Assembly (NCBI GenBank): GCA_951799425.1
Contig: OX637404.1
Span: forward strand, 18,810,045 to 18,874,044
Origin: Ilex aquifolium
Lineage: Eukaryota > Streptophyta > Magnoliopsida > Aquifoliales > Aquifoliaceae
Length of the DNA: 64,000 nt
Direction: 5' to 3'
Shown: positions 1-12,077 of the stretch, piece by piece
Numbering within the stretch: the first letter of the stretch is position 1
Layout of the letters: every line of letters starts with the position of its first letter
Made by a program: the position numbers and the translations under genes
Notes under the pieces: generated by a model
Seen by the model: only the letters and a program-made list of their open reading frames with translations
Database searches by the model: none
What the model was told of the DNA's origin: nothing

Positions 1-486
1 TGTTTGAAATTTTATCCCATACATTTTTTTTTTTTCTAAAACCATTTCATCACCCATTTTTATCACATTTCTAATCATTTAATATTTGATTAAGTTGTAG
101 TTTAACATAATTTTTATTTCAAACATTATTCATACACGATAATATACACATGTTGAGAAAATTTGTTAGATTAAGTATTTTTGTCTATATTTTTTTTAAA
201 AATAATGGGTAAAAATAAAATTTAAATGATGTAATCAAATAAATGAAGAAAATAAAAAATATTATTTAATATAGTGAGATCGATTTTTTGGACGCTAGAA
301 TTTTATATTTCATCGTGCCTTCAAGCATGAGTTATGACTAGTGTGTATATTGAAGAAGATTACTAAGAACATTGTTTTACTACTTCATTATAATAAAAAA
401 AAAAGAATATTATATGGGTTATAAAGTGATTTAGATTGATTATTATACTTTAATTCTTGAAAATAATTAATCACCTTATATATGTA
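1..486. other. AT-rich intergenic DNA; left edge of duplicated block 1
   Basis: No gene is seen. From about 340 the sequence matches 15,765-15,905 and 33,363-33,485: a stretch with agattactaagaacatt, then a run that ends just before Helitron H1. This is the leftmost recognisable part of the triplicated segment. Confidence 0.6.
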
Positions 487-839
487 CTAGTAATTGCCCG
501 TGCCTGAAGGCACTGCGTGACTCGTAAAAAATGAACAAAAAATTCTCCAAAACAACACCACATATACAAATATATTAGGAAAAAAAATTACTGACAGAAC
601 CAAATCAAATTTATGATAAAATCTTTGGAGAATTCATCACCATTACCATAATCTAATTCAATAACATAACATAATTATAAACTCAATCCACCCACGTAAC
701 AAATATCTCAAACAAAAAACAGCCCACAAATGCAATCATCTATATAATAAAAATAAGTTCACAAATGCTATCAAAAAAATAAGTTTTCCCATTTGAAATT
801 CCACCAGCTTCCAAAAGAATGAATACAACTTGTAAACAT

Positions 840-1830
840 TTGGTACAATCGGTTTCATGTATTTTTTTTTATTGGTCGCTTGTTATTTTTTTGTTTGTGA
901 GAAAATGGTAATGACGATTAGATTGGTTTTGAATTTTTTTCTGCAATTGCAATTAGTTTCAATTGTTTTGGTTTTATTGGGCACTTGTTATTTTTTTATT
1001 TTTTATTTTTTGTTTGCATGGAAGAATTTGTAATTAGCTTGGATTTTATTTTTTTTATTTTTTTGGTGTAATTGGTATCACTTATTTTTTTTATTGGTGA
1101 TTAACTTGGGCTTTGTGTTTTTGTTTATTGGGAGAATATTTATATTTTTGTTTGTGTGGAAGTGGTGATTGTGATTAGATTGGTTGTGAATTTTTTTTTT
1201 GCAACTGCAATTGGTTTCAATTGTTGTTGTTTTTATTGGTCACTTGTTATTTTTTTTTTTTGTATAATTTTTGTTTGTGTGGAAGTGGTGATGACGATTA
1301 CACTGATTTTGAATGTTTTTCTATAACTGCAATTAGTTTCAATTATTTTATTTTTTATTGGGCACTTGTTATTTTTTTATTTTTTGTTTGCATGGAAGAA
1401 TTGGTAATTAGCTTGGATTTTATTATTTTTTTTTTGGTGTAATTGGTATTACTTATTTTTTTTTATTGGTGATTAACTTGGGCTTTGTGTTTTTGTTTAT
1501 TGAGAGAATATTTATATTTTTGTTTGTGTGGAAGTGATGATGGTGATTAGATTAGTTTTGAATTTTTTTGTGTGATTGCAAATGGTTTCAATTGTTTTTT
1601 TTTTACTGGTCACTTGTTATTTTTTTATTTTATACTTTTTGTTTGCATGGAAGAATTAGTAATTAGTTTGGATTTTATTATATAGAATATTTGTTTTTTT
1701 TGGTGTAATTGGTATGATTTTTTTTTATTGGTGATTAGCTTGGGCTTTGTGTTTTTGTTTTTTGGGAGAATTGTTTTGTTTTTATTGGTCACTTGTTTTT
1801 TTTTTTCTGGAACTTGGGGGAATTGTTTTA
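840..1830. repeat. T-rich tandem repeats inside Helitron H1
   Basis: A long T-rich unit recurs: the marker ttaacttgggctttgtg lies at 1,101 and 1,473, with a variant at about 1,735, so spacings are about 372 and 262 bases. Shared submotifs include tggtcacttgttattt, gcatggaagaatt and gtttgtgtggaagtg. The open frames here are by-products of the low-complexity sequence. Confidence 0.75.
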
Positions 1831-2165
1831 TTTTATTTTGAGAACTATATGTTTGCATGTAGTAGATTTTTTTAATTTTTATTTATATTTAAGATTTTCT
1901 GTGGCTGTGTTCATAGAAAAAAATAAAATATTTTCTCATTTGGGTACTGATTGTGGTATTGTTAAACATGCAAATCTTGAGTAAATAAACAATTAAAAAT
2001 AACAATACACATTTAACATATAACATCTTTGTATAATGATAAATTCATGTAAAAGCATGCACAAATAAACCAAGACAAAACTAATTAAAAAGAACAAATA
2101 TTTAATGATAATCACACAACAAATTTTTAATATGAATTAAGAAGAACAAATTCATTACTACTTAC

Positions 2166-2205
2166 CTGGTGAAGAAGAAAATGCGTATTTTGGTAATGTG
2201 TAGCT
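2166..2205 (-). other. Exon-like segment in Helitron H1
   Basis: On the minus strand a pyrimidine-rich stretch ending CACAG is followed by 40 bases and then a perfect donor, CAG/GTAAGT. It reads SYTLPKYAFSSSP in one frame. This is what a captured host exon would look like, but it is too short to assign to a gene. Confidence 0.3.
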
Positions 2206-2456
2206 CTGTGAGAAAATAATAATTAAATTGACAAAAATAATTAGTCAAAATATCACGTACACCATAATTAAAATAGATGCAAGTACAATATAAATTAAGT
2301 AAGCAAGAAAGGGAGTGCTTATAATTATCAAAAATTTAAAGAGAGAAGAAACTTGGAAACCAAAACACACATGAACACAAAAAAAAAACCAAAACACACA
2401 ATGACACACACATGAACACACTGGTAGACAACACACACACCTAAACACAGCCAGAG

Positions 2457-2909
2457 GCACACACAGGCACACGTGAATTTAGCATTTTGTTTCATGGGTT
2501 TTAAATGCATTGTTTCATGTGTTTCTTATCTCATTTCCTGGGTTTGAATTGCAAGCCACATTCTGGGTCTTATGGGTATTATATTTAACTTAAGGACGAA
2601 GGTTTTTTTTTTTTTTTTTTCTCTTTGGTTTTTGCATTACCCTTCTTGCACCGATTGGCTCCAATCTAAAAAATTACAGGAATGCAGGAACACATTCTGA
2701 AAACACTATATTACACACATGAACACCGATTGGCCCCGACGAAACAATATATTACACACATGAACACATTCTGAGTTATTAAAAATACAGCACACAGGCA
2801 CACATGACTTTAGCATTTTGTTTCATGGGTTTTAAATGCATTGTTTCATGTGTTTATTATCTCATTTCCTGGGTTTGAATTGCAAACAACCATTCTGGGT
2901 TTTAGTCTA
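2457..2909. repeat. Direct repeat pair of about 120 bp, with ACACATGAACACA motifs around it
   Basis: A unit containing agcattttgtttcatggg and ctcatttcctgggtttgaat occurs at about 2,457-2,577 and again at about 2,787-2,909. The surroundings (2,370-3,640) are rich in acacatgaacaca and similar short motifs, which produce several spurious open frames. Confidence 0.7.
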
Positions 2910-3900
2910 AAAAATTACAGAAATGAACAAAAAATTAATTTAACTTAGAATGAACACAGGAAATGCTAAAGACCAAGGTGTTCTAATTCAGAAAAAAACA
3001 AAATGCATGCGACTTCGATTAACAAATAGACCACAAAATGATAAACATGAACACATTCTGATAATATTAGAAAAATCTGCCAAATCTATAATATAAAACA
3101 GATTTTTCTAATAATTAAATTAAATAATGACAACAGTAGAATGTGTTCATACCCATAAGAATGTTTTATATTAAATTAAATTTCATATTATTACATGAAC
3201 ACATCATGTAATCATATTATCACATTCATGTAATCATAAAATTTTATAATTTTTCTTATTATAATAACATCTGCCAAATATATAATATAAAACAGTAGGT
3301 CATCACTGGAAATGGAAGTACCAAGGTGTTCGAATTTGTAAACATGAACACATTCTGAATTAGAACACCAAGGTGTGCGTCTTTAGCATTTCTAATTAAT
3401 TTTTCTAATAATAAGTCTAAAAAATTACAGGAATGCAGGAACACATTCTGATAAACATGAACACAGCCATACCAATGGTTTCCTAAATTTTTCAGAATGT
3501 GCATTATTACTGGAAACATTTGGTGTTTCCATATATACACACAAACACAGGCATACCATGAACACAACCTTCACACACACACATGAACACAGCCACACAC
3601 ACACACATGAACACAGCCACACACACACAGTTAGAGAGAGAGAGAAAAAGAAAGAGAAGACCCAGAGAGAAATACCTGGACTGTTTGCAGTGGGTTGCTC
3701 AGTGTGTATTGGAGGCGCAAGGTAGTGACAGAGAAGAAGGGAAAGAGTGTTAATTTGGTGTGGTATGTATTGCAGTGGGGGGAAAAGATTAGAGATAAGG
3801 GAAAGTAGTTTGTTTTTAAAAATGAGAGAGAGATTTAGATGAGAGATAAGGAAGAGAGAGAGAGGTGCCGGGTGAGAGTTGGTGGGAAAATGGAAGAGAT

Positions 3901-4148
3901 GGGTTGCTAGTATTTTTAAAAATGAAAGAGATAATGGAAGAGATTGGTTAGTGGGAGTTACTGGCTTGGTGGATATAAGAGATGGGTTGCTGGGTATGGA
4001 AGAGAGAATGGAAAATGGGTTGATGGGTTGCTAGTATTTTTAAAAATGAAAGAGATAATGGAAGAGATTGGTTAGTGGGAGTTACTGGCTTGGTGGATAT
4101 AAGAGATGGGTTGCTGGGTATGGAAGAGAGAATGGAAAATGGGTTGCT
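3901..4148. repeat. Tandem duplication, period 124 bp
   Basis: Two adjacent, nearly identical copies both begin gggttgctagtatttttaaa, at 3,901 and 4,025, inside the purine-rich end of Helitron H1. The high identity suggests a recent local duplication. Confidence 0.8.
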
Positions 4149-4428
4149 GGGTAATAGAAGAGAGGAGGGAGAGTGTATCGGAGAGAGAAAGAGAGTTATT
4201 GTTGAGATAGGAAGATAAAGTTAAAGGGGAGATAGGAGTTTGTATTGGTTAGTATGAGATAAGGGAAGAGAGTTAGATGAGAGATAGGAGTGTTAGGAAA
4301 ATTTGGTATGAGGACTGTCGGATCAAAAGTCTTGAAATGATCTGAGCCGCGAAAAGCTAAAGACAAACAAAATTAGCTACTTTATTATATAGATGTTTGT
4401 TATTTTTGCTGTGGAAATTTGCTTTCAT

Positions 4429-5172
4429 AAGACATCTCTAATGTTAATCCAAACTCAAACTCAAACTCAAATTTGAATAAAAAAAATGAGTAAAAAATTT
4501 GCTTCCGTATGGTTCTCTTCAATGGGTAAAATCAAATTTATATTCAAATCTTTTTTAAAAAAATTCATACTATCCCAAAACTCATTTCTTTAAATTTTTT
4601 CCTCTAAAACATGTGTATATATAGGATTTCAACAGAAAACTTTTGCCATGACCAAAAATAAAAAAAAAATAAAATGAACTTTTGTGTTGAAATTGAGCAT
4701 CTCTGGTTTGACGCATTCCACACATGTAGGGGAAGACTGGTTTGAGCAAGATCTGGTATTTCACGCATCCACACACCCACGACCGATTATTCCACTAAAA
4801 AAGCAAACAATAACCCACACATAGATGCTCCAACTTTTGTGTCATTGAGCAAGATCTGGAAGCTGGATCCTGGATGAGTGCTATTGAGGTTGATCTGGAA
4901 GCTGGAAGGAGCAGATCTGCAGTGAAGATGGAAGCTGATGGCTATTGGTTTTGGCGGGGAAGACTGGTTCGCAGACCACATAGAGAGAAGAAGATGAATT
5001 TTTGGCTCAAAAAATTGAGTAAAAAGTTTGGTTCTCCTTTAATTTGAGTCAAGAATTGAGTTTTTCTTATTTTGGTATAAGTTAGAGTTAAAGATTGGAG
5101 AGGGTTTTTAGGCTTTATTTTTTTTTTTTTTTCTAAATTTAATTTTGGATAAGGAGCGGAAATGACCTAAAT
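4429..5172. mobile_element. Probable MITE inserted in block 1
   Basis: Block 2 runs from gctttcat directly into taataaaag (about 17,905-17,920), whereas block 1 has about 740 extra bases at this point. The insert starts near GACATCTCTAATG and has the inverted similarity CCTCTCCAATC near 5,100, a common plant MITE-type end. I could not fix the exact ends or the target duplication. The frames in it encode nothing recognised. Confidence 0.45.
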
Positions 5173-5301
5173 AATAAAAGTTAGTTGAAACTTATTTTAT
5201 GGATATGTCTTCCTAGATATATTCAAATCAAATATGGACTTGACTATTGTATTTTTTTAGCTTTTGTGTATTGTTTTATAATCAAAAAAGTTTATCACTT
5301 G

Positions 5302-6085
5302 TGATGATGCAAAAATTGGTCTTATGCACCACTTGTCAAGTGACTGATAATTAATGCAGTAATTAAGAAGTAAGAGAGCAACACAAGCAAGACAAAGATA
5401 TAGAGTGGTTCGGTCAACTTGACCTACGTCTACTATGAAGGGCTAAGATATCCTGAGTATTTTTTTACTTCGAGGAGTGTAGAGAGAGCAGGGAGATACA
5501 AGTTATGAGAGACAGATGAGAGTAATAGCAGATGTGCTCGATTGTGTGTGATGCCCCCAAATATTGGCGAGACTTACAATTTATAGTCGTCTCCTAACAG
5601 ATTGAGGCGGCTTATCAGTAACTAAAAGGCTAATTTGGTGGAGCTGGCGCCGTCTTCTCAACGGATGAGGCAGTTACGGCACTCCCCATAAGATTCGGTC
5701 AAAGGATGACGTGATTGTTGACTTCTTCCAAGACGACGTGGATGAGGCTCTTGAATGACCCTTACTCCAAGGTGGCTTGGATGAGGCGTGTATGAGACTC
5801 TTGGATGACCCTTACTCCAAGGTGGCTTGGATGAGACTCTTAGGATGGCGCTTACTCCAAGGCGGCTTGGATGAGGCTCTTGGGATGGCCTTTACTCCAA
5901 GGTGGCTTGGATGAGGCTCTTGGGATGACCCTACTTACTCCCTTGGTGAAGTAGCTCCTTAAACCCTGATCAGTTTGATTAGGCGTGGACCTCTTTTGGG
6001 CTGGACCAATTGGATCTTTTCTAGTTGGACTCTTAATTCAACCTGGGCTTATAATTTGAGTTGGGCCCTTGGGCCTGACACATCA
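5302..6085 (-). repeat. 3' LTR of the 5.3-9.3 kb Gypsy fossil
   Basis: This LTR is 784 bp, paired with 8,543-9,328. It contains a minisatellite of about 40 bp (cttactccaaggtggcttgg) at 5,761-5,930. The opposite strand carries a TATA-like actataaattgtaagtc, shared with the solo LTR at 38,778. Confidence 0.9.
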
Positions 6086-6663
6086 TTTGCCCCCTAATGC
6101 CCTGTGTCCAATGAAACTTGGAAAAGAGGGCATTTGGTTAAATTTGAATTCTGACTGACGGAGACTCCTTTTGACTAATGACCCATTTTTCTTCTTGATA
6201 CGGTTCATAACCATGAGTGGTAGCAATTTGAGTGAGGCCAGGGAGGTTACCCATGAGCTAGGTGACCGGAGACCGCTGCCAGATGAAGGAAGGGAGATGC
6301 AAGAAGTCATTGTCATCGGAGAGGAGGTAGGCAACGACGGAGCAATCGGCGTCGGCGAGGCAACGGGTGTTGGCGAGCTTGGGTGCTCCATGGGCGTCGA
6401 GGGCGTACAAGTGGGCTCCGGTGGTGAGGCGTCAAAGGCACGACTAGGCCTTGAGGATGGGCGAAGACGCCATGGGCACCGCTGAGGGCGAGGCACCATG
6501 GGCCCCGCTAGGCGAGGTGACCTAGGACGCTGAAGGCGAGGCACTGCGGGCGTCGGCTGGTGGGCGTGCTGATCATGGAGAGGGCATCGTCGTGGGCTAG
6601 GCTCGGCCAAGGGAACACGTAACGACATCACCGGGCGCTGGACACGGCCTCGCGAGCGCGCTG

Positions 6664-7400
6664 GTGAACGGGCGGTGCCGGCGGGATCTTCGATGTTGGG
6701 CTAGCCAGGAGCGGCTGCGGTGGATGACAAAAACAATGTTACTCGAATATCAAAATATTCAACATGATTACCTGGAGAAAGGGACAGACCCATCAGCCTG
6801 TAGAGAAATAGAGGCCGCTTGCGTGAGAGTAAAGACAGAGTTTGAGGTTGCTCGTGAGAGAGCTACGACTCTTGAGACCGAGCTTCTGGCGACCATGAAA
6901 GAGTCGATAAGTTGGAGGTAGGCTGATTGTGAGGCTGCCCACATGAGAATAGAGGCAGAATTTGAGGGTTGCTTGTGAGAGAGCTACACCTTTTAAGGCC
7001 GAACTTTTGGCGAACCATGAGAGAACCGCTAAGCTGGAGGTATAGATTGTCTGCTTGAGAGTAAAGCAGAGATAAACCAAGCTTTTGGCGACCCGTGAGA
7101 GAGCACTAAGCTGGAGACATAGGCTACTTGCTTGAGAGCAGAGCGGAGATAGCTTTTGGCGACCCGCGAGAGAGCTGCTAAGCTGGAAACATATGCTGCC
7201 TGCTTGAGAGCAGAACAGAGATATGCTAAGCTTTTGGCGACCCATGACGAGAGAGCCGCTAAGCTGGAGACATAGGCTACCTTCTTGAGAACAGAGCAGA
7301 GATAGGCCAAACTTTTGGCGACCCACAAGAGAGCCGCTAAACTAGAGACATAGGTTGTCTTTTTAAGAGTAGAGCAAAGATAGGTCAAGCTTTTGGCGAC
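6664..7400 (+). pseudogene. Antisense coiled-coil region of the Gypsy fossil, with tandem repeats
   Basis: The strand opposite to gag holds a heptad-like frame at the left (residues such as REIEAACVRVKTEFEVARE), then about 6-7 imperfect copies of a unit of about 65-70 bp. The unit centres on agcttttggcgacccgtgag and ctaagctggagacataggct. The repeats look like expanded coding sequence for a coiled coil. Gypsy-related Tat-lineage elements are known to carry extra antisense reading frames. The region is degraded. Confidence 0.55.
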
Positions 7401-7495
7401 CCGCGAAATGATTCACCTCGCTTGGACCTGTTGATTTCCTTGACATTCATATATTTTTGAGCTTTTGCCAATAATTCTGGCATGCTCTTTAGTGG

Positions 7496-8492
7496 TCATT
7501 TCATTACTGAAAAGAGAAAACTCGATGAGCGGAGGCCTCCCAGAAAGGTGGTCATGGTGACTTTGTCATTGAGCTTCTCGATTTGGAGAACCTTCTCGTT
7601 AAAACGAGTGTGGTAACTCCTCAGACTCTCATCTCGATCTTGTTTTACGCTGAGCAAATGAGTGGCAGGCTTCTGCTGGCGGCATCCACCAATGAACTGT
7701 GCCACAAAGGATCTGCTTAATTAGGCGAAGGAGCCTATGGAGGCTGGGATGAGTTTGGCGAACCACTGTCAGGCATATCCCTTTAAGGTAGTCGGGAAAG
7801 CCCTACACATGATTTTCGTCAGGAACGTTGTGCAGCTGCATCAACGACTTATAAGTTTCAAGGTGATCAAGTGGGTCTTTTGTGCCGTCCAAGGTTTCGA
7901 CAAATAGCATTTTAAACTTTTGGGGAAGATGGTAGTTTGCCACATCTGGCACAAAAGGTGTGTTAGTTCGCCTTACAAGGTACTCCACAGTTTCTGATCC
8001 TTGTGCCTTCATGGCATTGAAGACGTCGCCAAGTTAATTCTGTACTTCTTTGATTTTTTCCTCCCAGTGATTTGGGGCTCCTTTGGAATTATCATGGAAA
8101 TAGCTCTCATGCTCCACACTTTGATTCTTGCCCTCGTCCTCTTGGAAATGAGGGTCTCCACCATGAAAAAAGGGAGTTGGAGGAGGAGGTGGAGTTCCCT
8201 CATGGTTCTGACGAGGGGCTCCCCTGTATGGGACGCCCAAATGGGGAGCTCCTTGATGCCTAGGGCGTAGAGCTTCTCTGGCTTGATGCCCTCCGGGTTG
8301 TGCTCCTCCTTGTTGTCCAGCGAGCATCAATTGCAGGATCTGTTGATTCTGAGTCACGAGCTGCTGCATTGTTTCCAGCATCTGTTGTGCGTTCTGAACA
8401 GGATTGGTTGGTGGAGGGGCAACCTCATCCTCTCGTGGTGGATTGTCTTCGGGCTGATTCATGGACCTGGTGGTGATCACTAGGTACAACAA
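7496..8492 (-). pseudogene. gag-like region of the Gypsy fossil
   Basis: Next to the 5' LTR on the minus strand lies a proline/glutamine-rich N-terminal part. It is followed by capsid-like sequence with DPLDHLETYKSLM and, further on, QDRDESLRSYHTRFNEKVLQ, both characteristic of plant Ty3/Gypsy gag. The gene is broken, with several disruptions. Confidence 0.8.
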
Positions 8493-8542
8493 GAAAAGTG
8501 ATTAGGTGAAAATTTTGTCGATTCCCACAGATGGCACCAAAC

Positions 8543-9328
8543 TGATGATGCACAAATTGGTCTTAAGCACCACCTGTCAAGTGACTGATAATTAATGCAG
8601 TAATTAAGGAGTAAGAGAGCAACACAAGCAAGACAAAGATGTAGAGTGATTCGGTCAACTTGACCTACGTCCATTATGAAGGGCTAAGATGATCTGGGTA
8701 TTTTATTACTTCTAGGAGTGTAGAGAAAGCAGGGAGATACAAGCTATGAGAAACAGGGGAGAGTAATAGCAAATGTGCTCGATTGTGTGTGATGCCCCCC
8801 AAATATTGGCGGGGCTTACAATTTATAGTTGTCTCCTACCAGATTGAGACTGCTTATTAGTAACTAAAAGGCTAATTTGGTGGAGCTGGCGCCATCTTCT
8901 CAACGGATGAGGCAGTTACGTCGTTCTCCATAAGATCCGGTCAAAGGATGACATGGTGGTTAACTTCTTCCAAGGCGGCGTGGATGAGGCTCTTGAATGA
9001 CCCTTACTCCAAGGTGGCTTGGATGAGGCGTGTATAAGGCTCTTGGGATGACGCTTACTCCAAGGCGGCTTGGATGAGGTTCTTGGGATGGCCCTTACTC
9101 CAAGGTGACTTGGATGAGGCTCTTGGGATGACGCTTACTCCAAGGTGGCTTGGACGAGGCTCTTGGGATGACCCTGTCTACTCCCTTGTTGATGTAGTTC
9201 TTTGAACCCTAATGAGCTTGACTGGGCGTGGACCTCTTTTGGGGCTGGACCTATTGGATCTTTCTAGTTGGACTCTTAATTCAAACTGAGCTTATAACTT
9301 GAGTTGGACCCTTGGGCCTGACACATCA
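8543..9328 (-). repeat. 5' LTR of the 5.3-9.3 kb Gypsy fossil
   Basis: This LTR is 786 bp and pairs with 5,302-6,085. It has the same minisatellite with the same 50-40-40 spacing (units at about 9,003, 9,053, 9,093 and 9,133), so the array existed before this insertion. Confidence 0.9.
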
Positions 9329-9348
9329 ACTTGTGTGGGTATTTTTAT

Positions 9349-10808
9349 GGGATATTTGGAGGTCGGTTCCCCTATATGAACTTATTTGGAGATAAGTTCG
9401 TCAAGAAAATTTATTTGATTTTAAGTCCATTTTTTGTCAATTTTACTATTGTAACCATTCTCTATAGAAATGTTATAAACGACGTTTATGGACACAATAA
9501 ACAGCCATATACATCTCTTTTATAATCGCTTTCAAATCCGGCTACAATCTTTCAAGCCACAATGTTTCCTTATCCAATAAATAAGAAACCGGCATTTACC
9601 AAAAATCGTTCATATTCAAATTTTAAACCCATTACATTCTATAAAATACAATTTCAATTTACTATTTCAGTTTACTTTGGACTCCATCGACAAAATATTA
9701 ATATTGAATATTAATATTTAAAAAATAACAATAGTAACATACTCAACAAAGATATTAACATGGTCACTAAAAAAATAGTAACATGGTAAAAAAGTAATAA
9801 CAATTAGGGATTTAATTTGCCAAAGTGGACATTAACCTTATAACCAAGATTCAAGAGAACTCATACATTAGTACTAAATTAAAGTGTTATAGATTTTGAC
9901 TTTGTTGATTTTTTTGTTGCGCAAGACAATCGAGTATTCTTTGGTTGTGTTACTGTGGAAAAAGTTCATGTTACTGTACGTGAACCGAAAATTAGAGTTC
10001 AGAATTTCGATATCTTGATGTTCACAATTGATGTTGAGTGTCGTAATTCAACTGTCGATTGTGTGTTACTACTCGTCATTTGGTAAATTTTCAATTTGTG
10101 GATTGTATTTTCACTAAAATCATTCGAAAATTGATGTTATTGTAAAAAAACTATTGTCTTGTATTTTGTAAAATTAGATGTGTTACTGAGCACAAAGCTT
10201 TGATGTTACTGTGAATATTAAAGTGTATGTTATATAATATACGTCTCAAGGTTTACAATTGTATGTTAAAATTCACTATAATAACATTAGTGTTAGTATA
10301 GTAACAAGACTGTATTGGTAACACGACCCTAATTGTAATTTTAATCATATAGTAACATGAGTGTTACTATATATTAACATTCGCGTTACTGAACTCTGTT
10401 GTCATTGTTCAGCCTCCCTATAGTATGCATTACTGTTGTTAAGGAAATTTTGTAATCTGATTTTGACTTAATAGACCAACAATTTATTCGTACATTAAGC
10501 TTCACATATATAACTATCAGAATATATAACTTCCATATAAAACTTCTGTTAATTATCATAATATATAATAAACAGTTTCCATATATAACTCAATCAAGGG
10601 TTTCTATATATACCTCAATGATCTAACCTATGTGACTTTCCATAACTGGACAAAACTAACACCGTTAGGGGTAATTTTGAGATTTAAAAAATAAGTGGAC
10701 TTAAGTACCTACATATAAGTTTAAACATGGACTTACCCCCAAATAAGTTTCCTTCTAGGATTCAAGTCATTATAAGTCCATTTAGGGGGACTTACCCTCA
10801 ATTTTCAC
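9349..10808. mobile_element. MULE-like element, 1.46 kb, 9-bp target duplication
   Basis: It is flanked by the perfect 9-bp repeat TATTTTTAT (9,340-9,348 and 10,809-10,817). The ends are diverged inverted repeats: GGGATATTTGGAGG at the left and, reading in from the right, GTGAAAATTGAGGG, each followed by a version of CCCCTA-ATG-ACTTAT. Nine-base duplications mark the Mutator superfamily. Block 2 (18,185-18,200) reads through this site without the insert. The interior is AT-rich with scattered gttact motifs and no protein domain. The 15,915-17,877 element has similar ends. Confidence 0.75.
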
Positions 10809-11261
10809 TATTTTTATTACTATCGTGATAATTATTTTTACAATTTTTCTTCGGTACAAAAAAAATTACCATTTTTGTGGGTAATTTTTACTACTATTGT
10901 GATAACTATTTTTACAATTTTTCTTCAATACAAAAAAATTACTACTTTTGTGGACAATTTATTACATTTGTGGATCTTTTGTACCATTGTTGTAGTAACT
11001 ATTTTTATCACTTTTTTTAGTATTACAACAGTGGTAAAAACACACATAACAATAATAAAAGTACCCATAAATGTAATAAATTGGTATCGAAATTCTATTT
11101 TTCGGTACGACAATCAAATCCATCAAATATACGTGTAACCTTTCTAAAAAGTCTGAGAGCGATGGAGTCCAATGAAAAAGTACAAGGTTACAAACACAAC
11201 AACATTATTATTTTACGTTATTGTCACATCATTAGATCAATAAATTAGGTCAATTTTTTAG

Positions 11262-11782
11262 TGATAAATTACACTTTATTCCCTTGGACTATTACTTTTG
11301 TTTCATTTTGCATTCTCAACTATAAATTTTTTCATATTACACCATAAGGTATTAATTTTGTTTCATATCACTCCAATAGATAACGATTGTCAATTTTTTG
11401 ACGATAAATGTATATGTGAGTGATCTGTACTGCCAATAAGCAACTGCTTATTGCACATGTGCAAGTCAAAAATCAAGAAAATACCCATCCGTGACTTTGC
11501 CTTTCCTAATCTCCAAATTTTCTTCCTTTGGCCGACCTTCTTTTTCTTTCTAGCAACTAGTAGGTTGTAAAAGATGTAAAATAAAGCGGTACTAGACAAT
11601 TGACAAGAAGCTCTTTGAGATTTTTCTCACTCCTTTGACAGATTTTCAAGTTTGTCGTTATCTATTAGAGTGATATGAAACAAAATTGATACTTTATGGT
11701 GCAATGTGAGAAATTTTATAGTTGAAGGTGAAAAGTAAAATAAAGATAATAATTCAAGGGGATGATAAAGTGTAATTTACTC
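11262..11782. mobile_element. MULE-type MITE, 521 bp
   Basis: The inverted ends are TGATAAATTACACTTTAT and, from the right, GAGTAAATTACACTTTAT. Flanking 9-mers are attttttag and attttttat (8 of 9 match). The paralogous stretch in block 2 (about 18,560-18,600) lacks the insert. The frame inside on the minus strand has no recognisable product. Confidence 0.75.
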
Positions 11783-12077
11783 ATTTTTTATGTTCAAGTA
11801 ACGTTACTCTTTTTAAACTCACATATACATATAGGAACTCCTGTCTCTAAAACTATCTTAACAGAGATCACAAGAGCTTGACATGACATATACCTTTACT
11901 TACATCACACTGCAGAGTTATTTTTCAGTACTATATTAAAAGTTATTATAAAATAAATGTGACGCTATTTTAAAGTAGGGTTATTTGGGATCGATCTTGA
12001 CAATTTATGATTGATACTAATTTTTTGTGTTTTTTGGATCGTAACTTGATCTCCAATGAATTGAAACTAACTTTATT

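Larger units (their letters stand above)
487..4393 (-). mobile_element. Helitron H1, non-autonomous, 3.9 kb
   Basis: Read on the minus strand it starts TCTATATAATAAAGTAGC and ends with a hairpin (GTGCC-TTCA-GGCAC), then GGGCAATTACTAG. This is the TC...hairpin...CTAG layout of plant Helitrons. It sits between host A (486) and host T (4394) without target duplication, as Helitrons do. The paralogous segments at about 15,893-15,915 and 33,475-33,495 read straight through this point and are empty sites. No Rep/helicase frame is visible, so it is non-autonomous. The interior holds tandem repeats, CA-rich stretches and short exon-like pieces with splice signals. Helitron H2 (33,656-37,675) has matching ends. 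Confidence 0.85.
5302..9328 (-). mobile_element. Gypsy-type LTR retrotransposon fossil, gag-only, minus orientation
   Basis: The two LTRs (5,302-6,085 and 8,543-9,328) both begin TGATGATGC and end CACATCA, and the element is flanked by a perfect 5-bp duplication, ACTTG (5,297-5,301 and 9,329-9,333). On the minus strand a primer-site-like run (TGGTGCCATCTGTGGGAA) follows the 5' LTR and a purine run (TAGGGGGCAAA) precedes the 3' LTR. The interior has gag-like sequence but no reverse transcriptase or integrase, so it was non-autonomous. It is broken. A coiled-coil frame runs on the opposite (plus) strand between gag and the 3' LTR. Block 2 near 18,180 preserves the empty site. Confidence 0.9.

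Noticed and set aside
3259-3628. Overlapping minus-strand frames rich in Cys/Val (CVCVWLCSC), considered as a cysteine-rich peptide gene
   Set aside because: They come from the acacatgaacaca repeats in Helitron H1. The cysteines follow the repeat period and not a peptide fold.
6083-6631. 182-residue minus-strand proline-rich frame and its plus-strand counterpart at 6,171-6,485
   Set aside because: It is GC-rich internal sequence of the Gypsy fossil with no recognisable domain on either strand, overlapping the 3' LTR edge.
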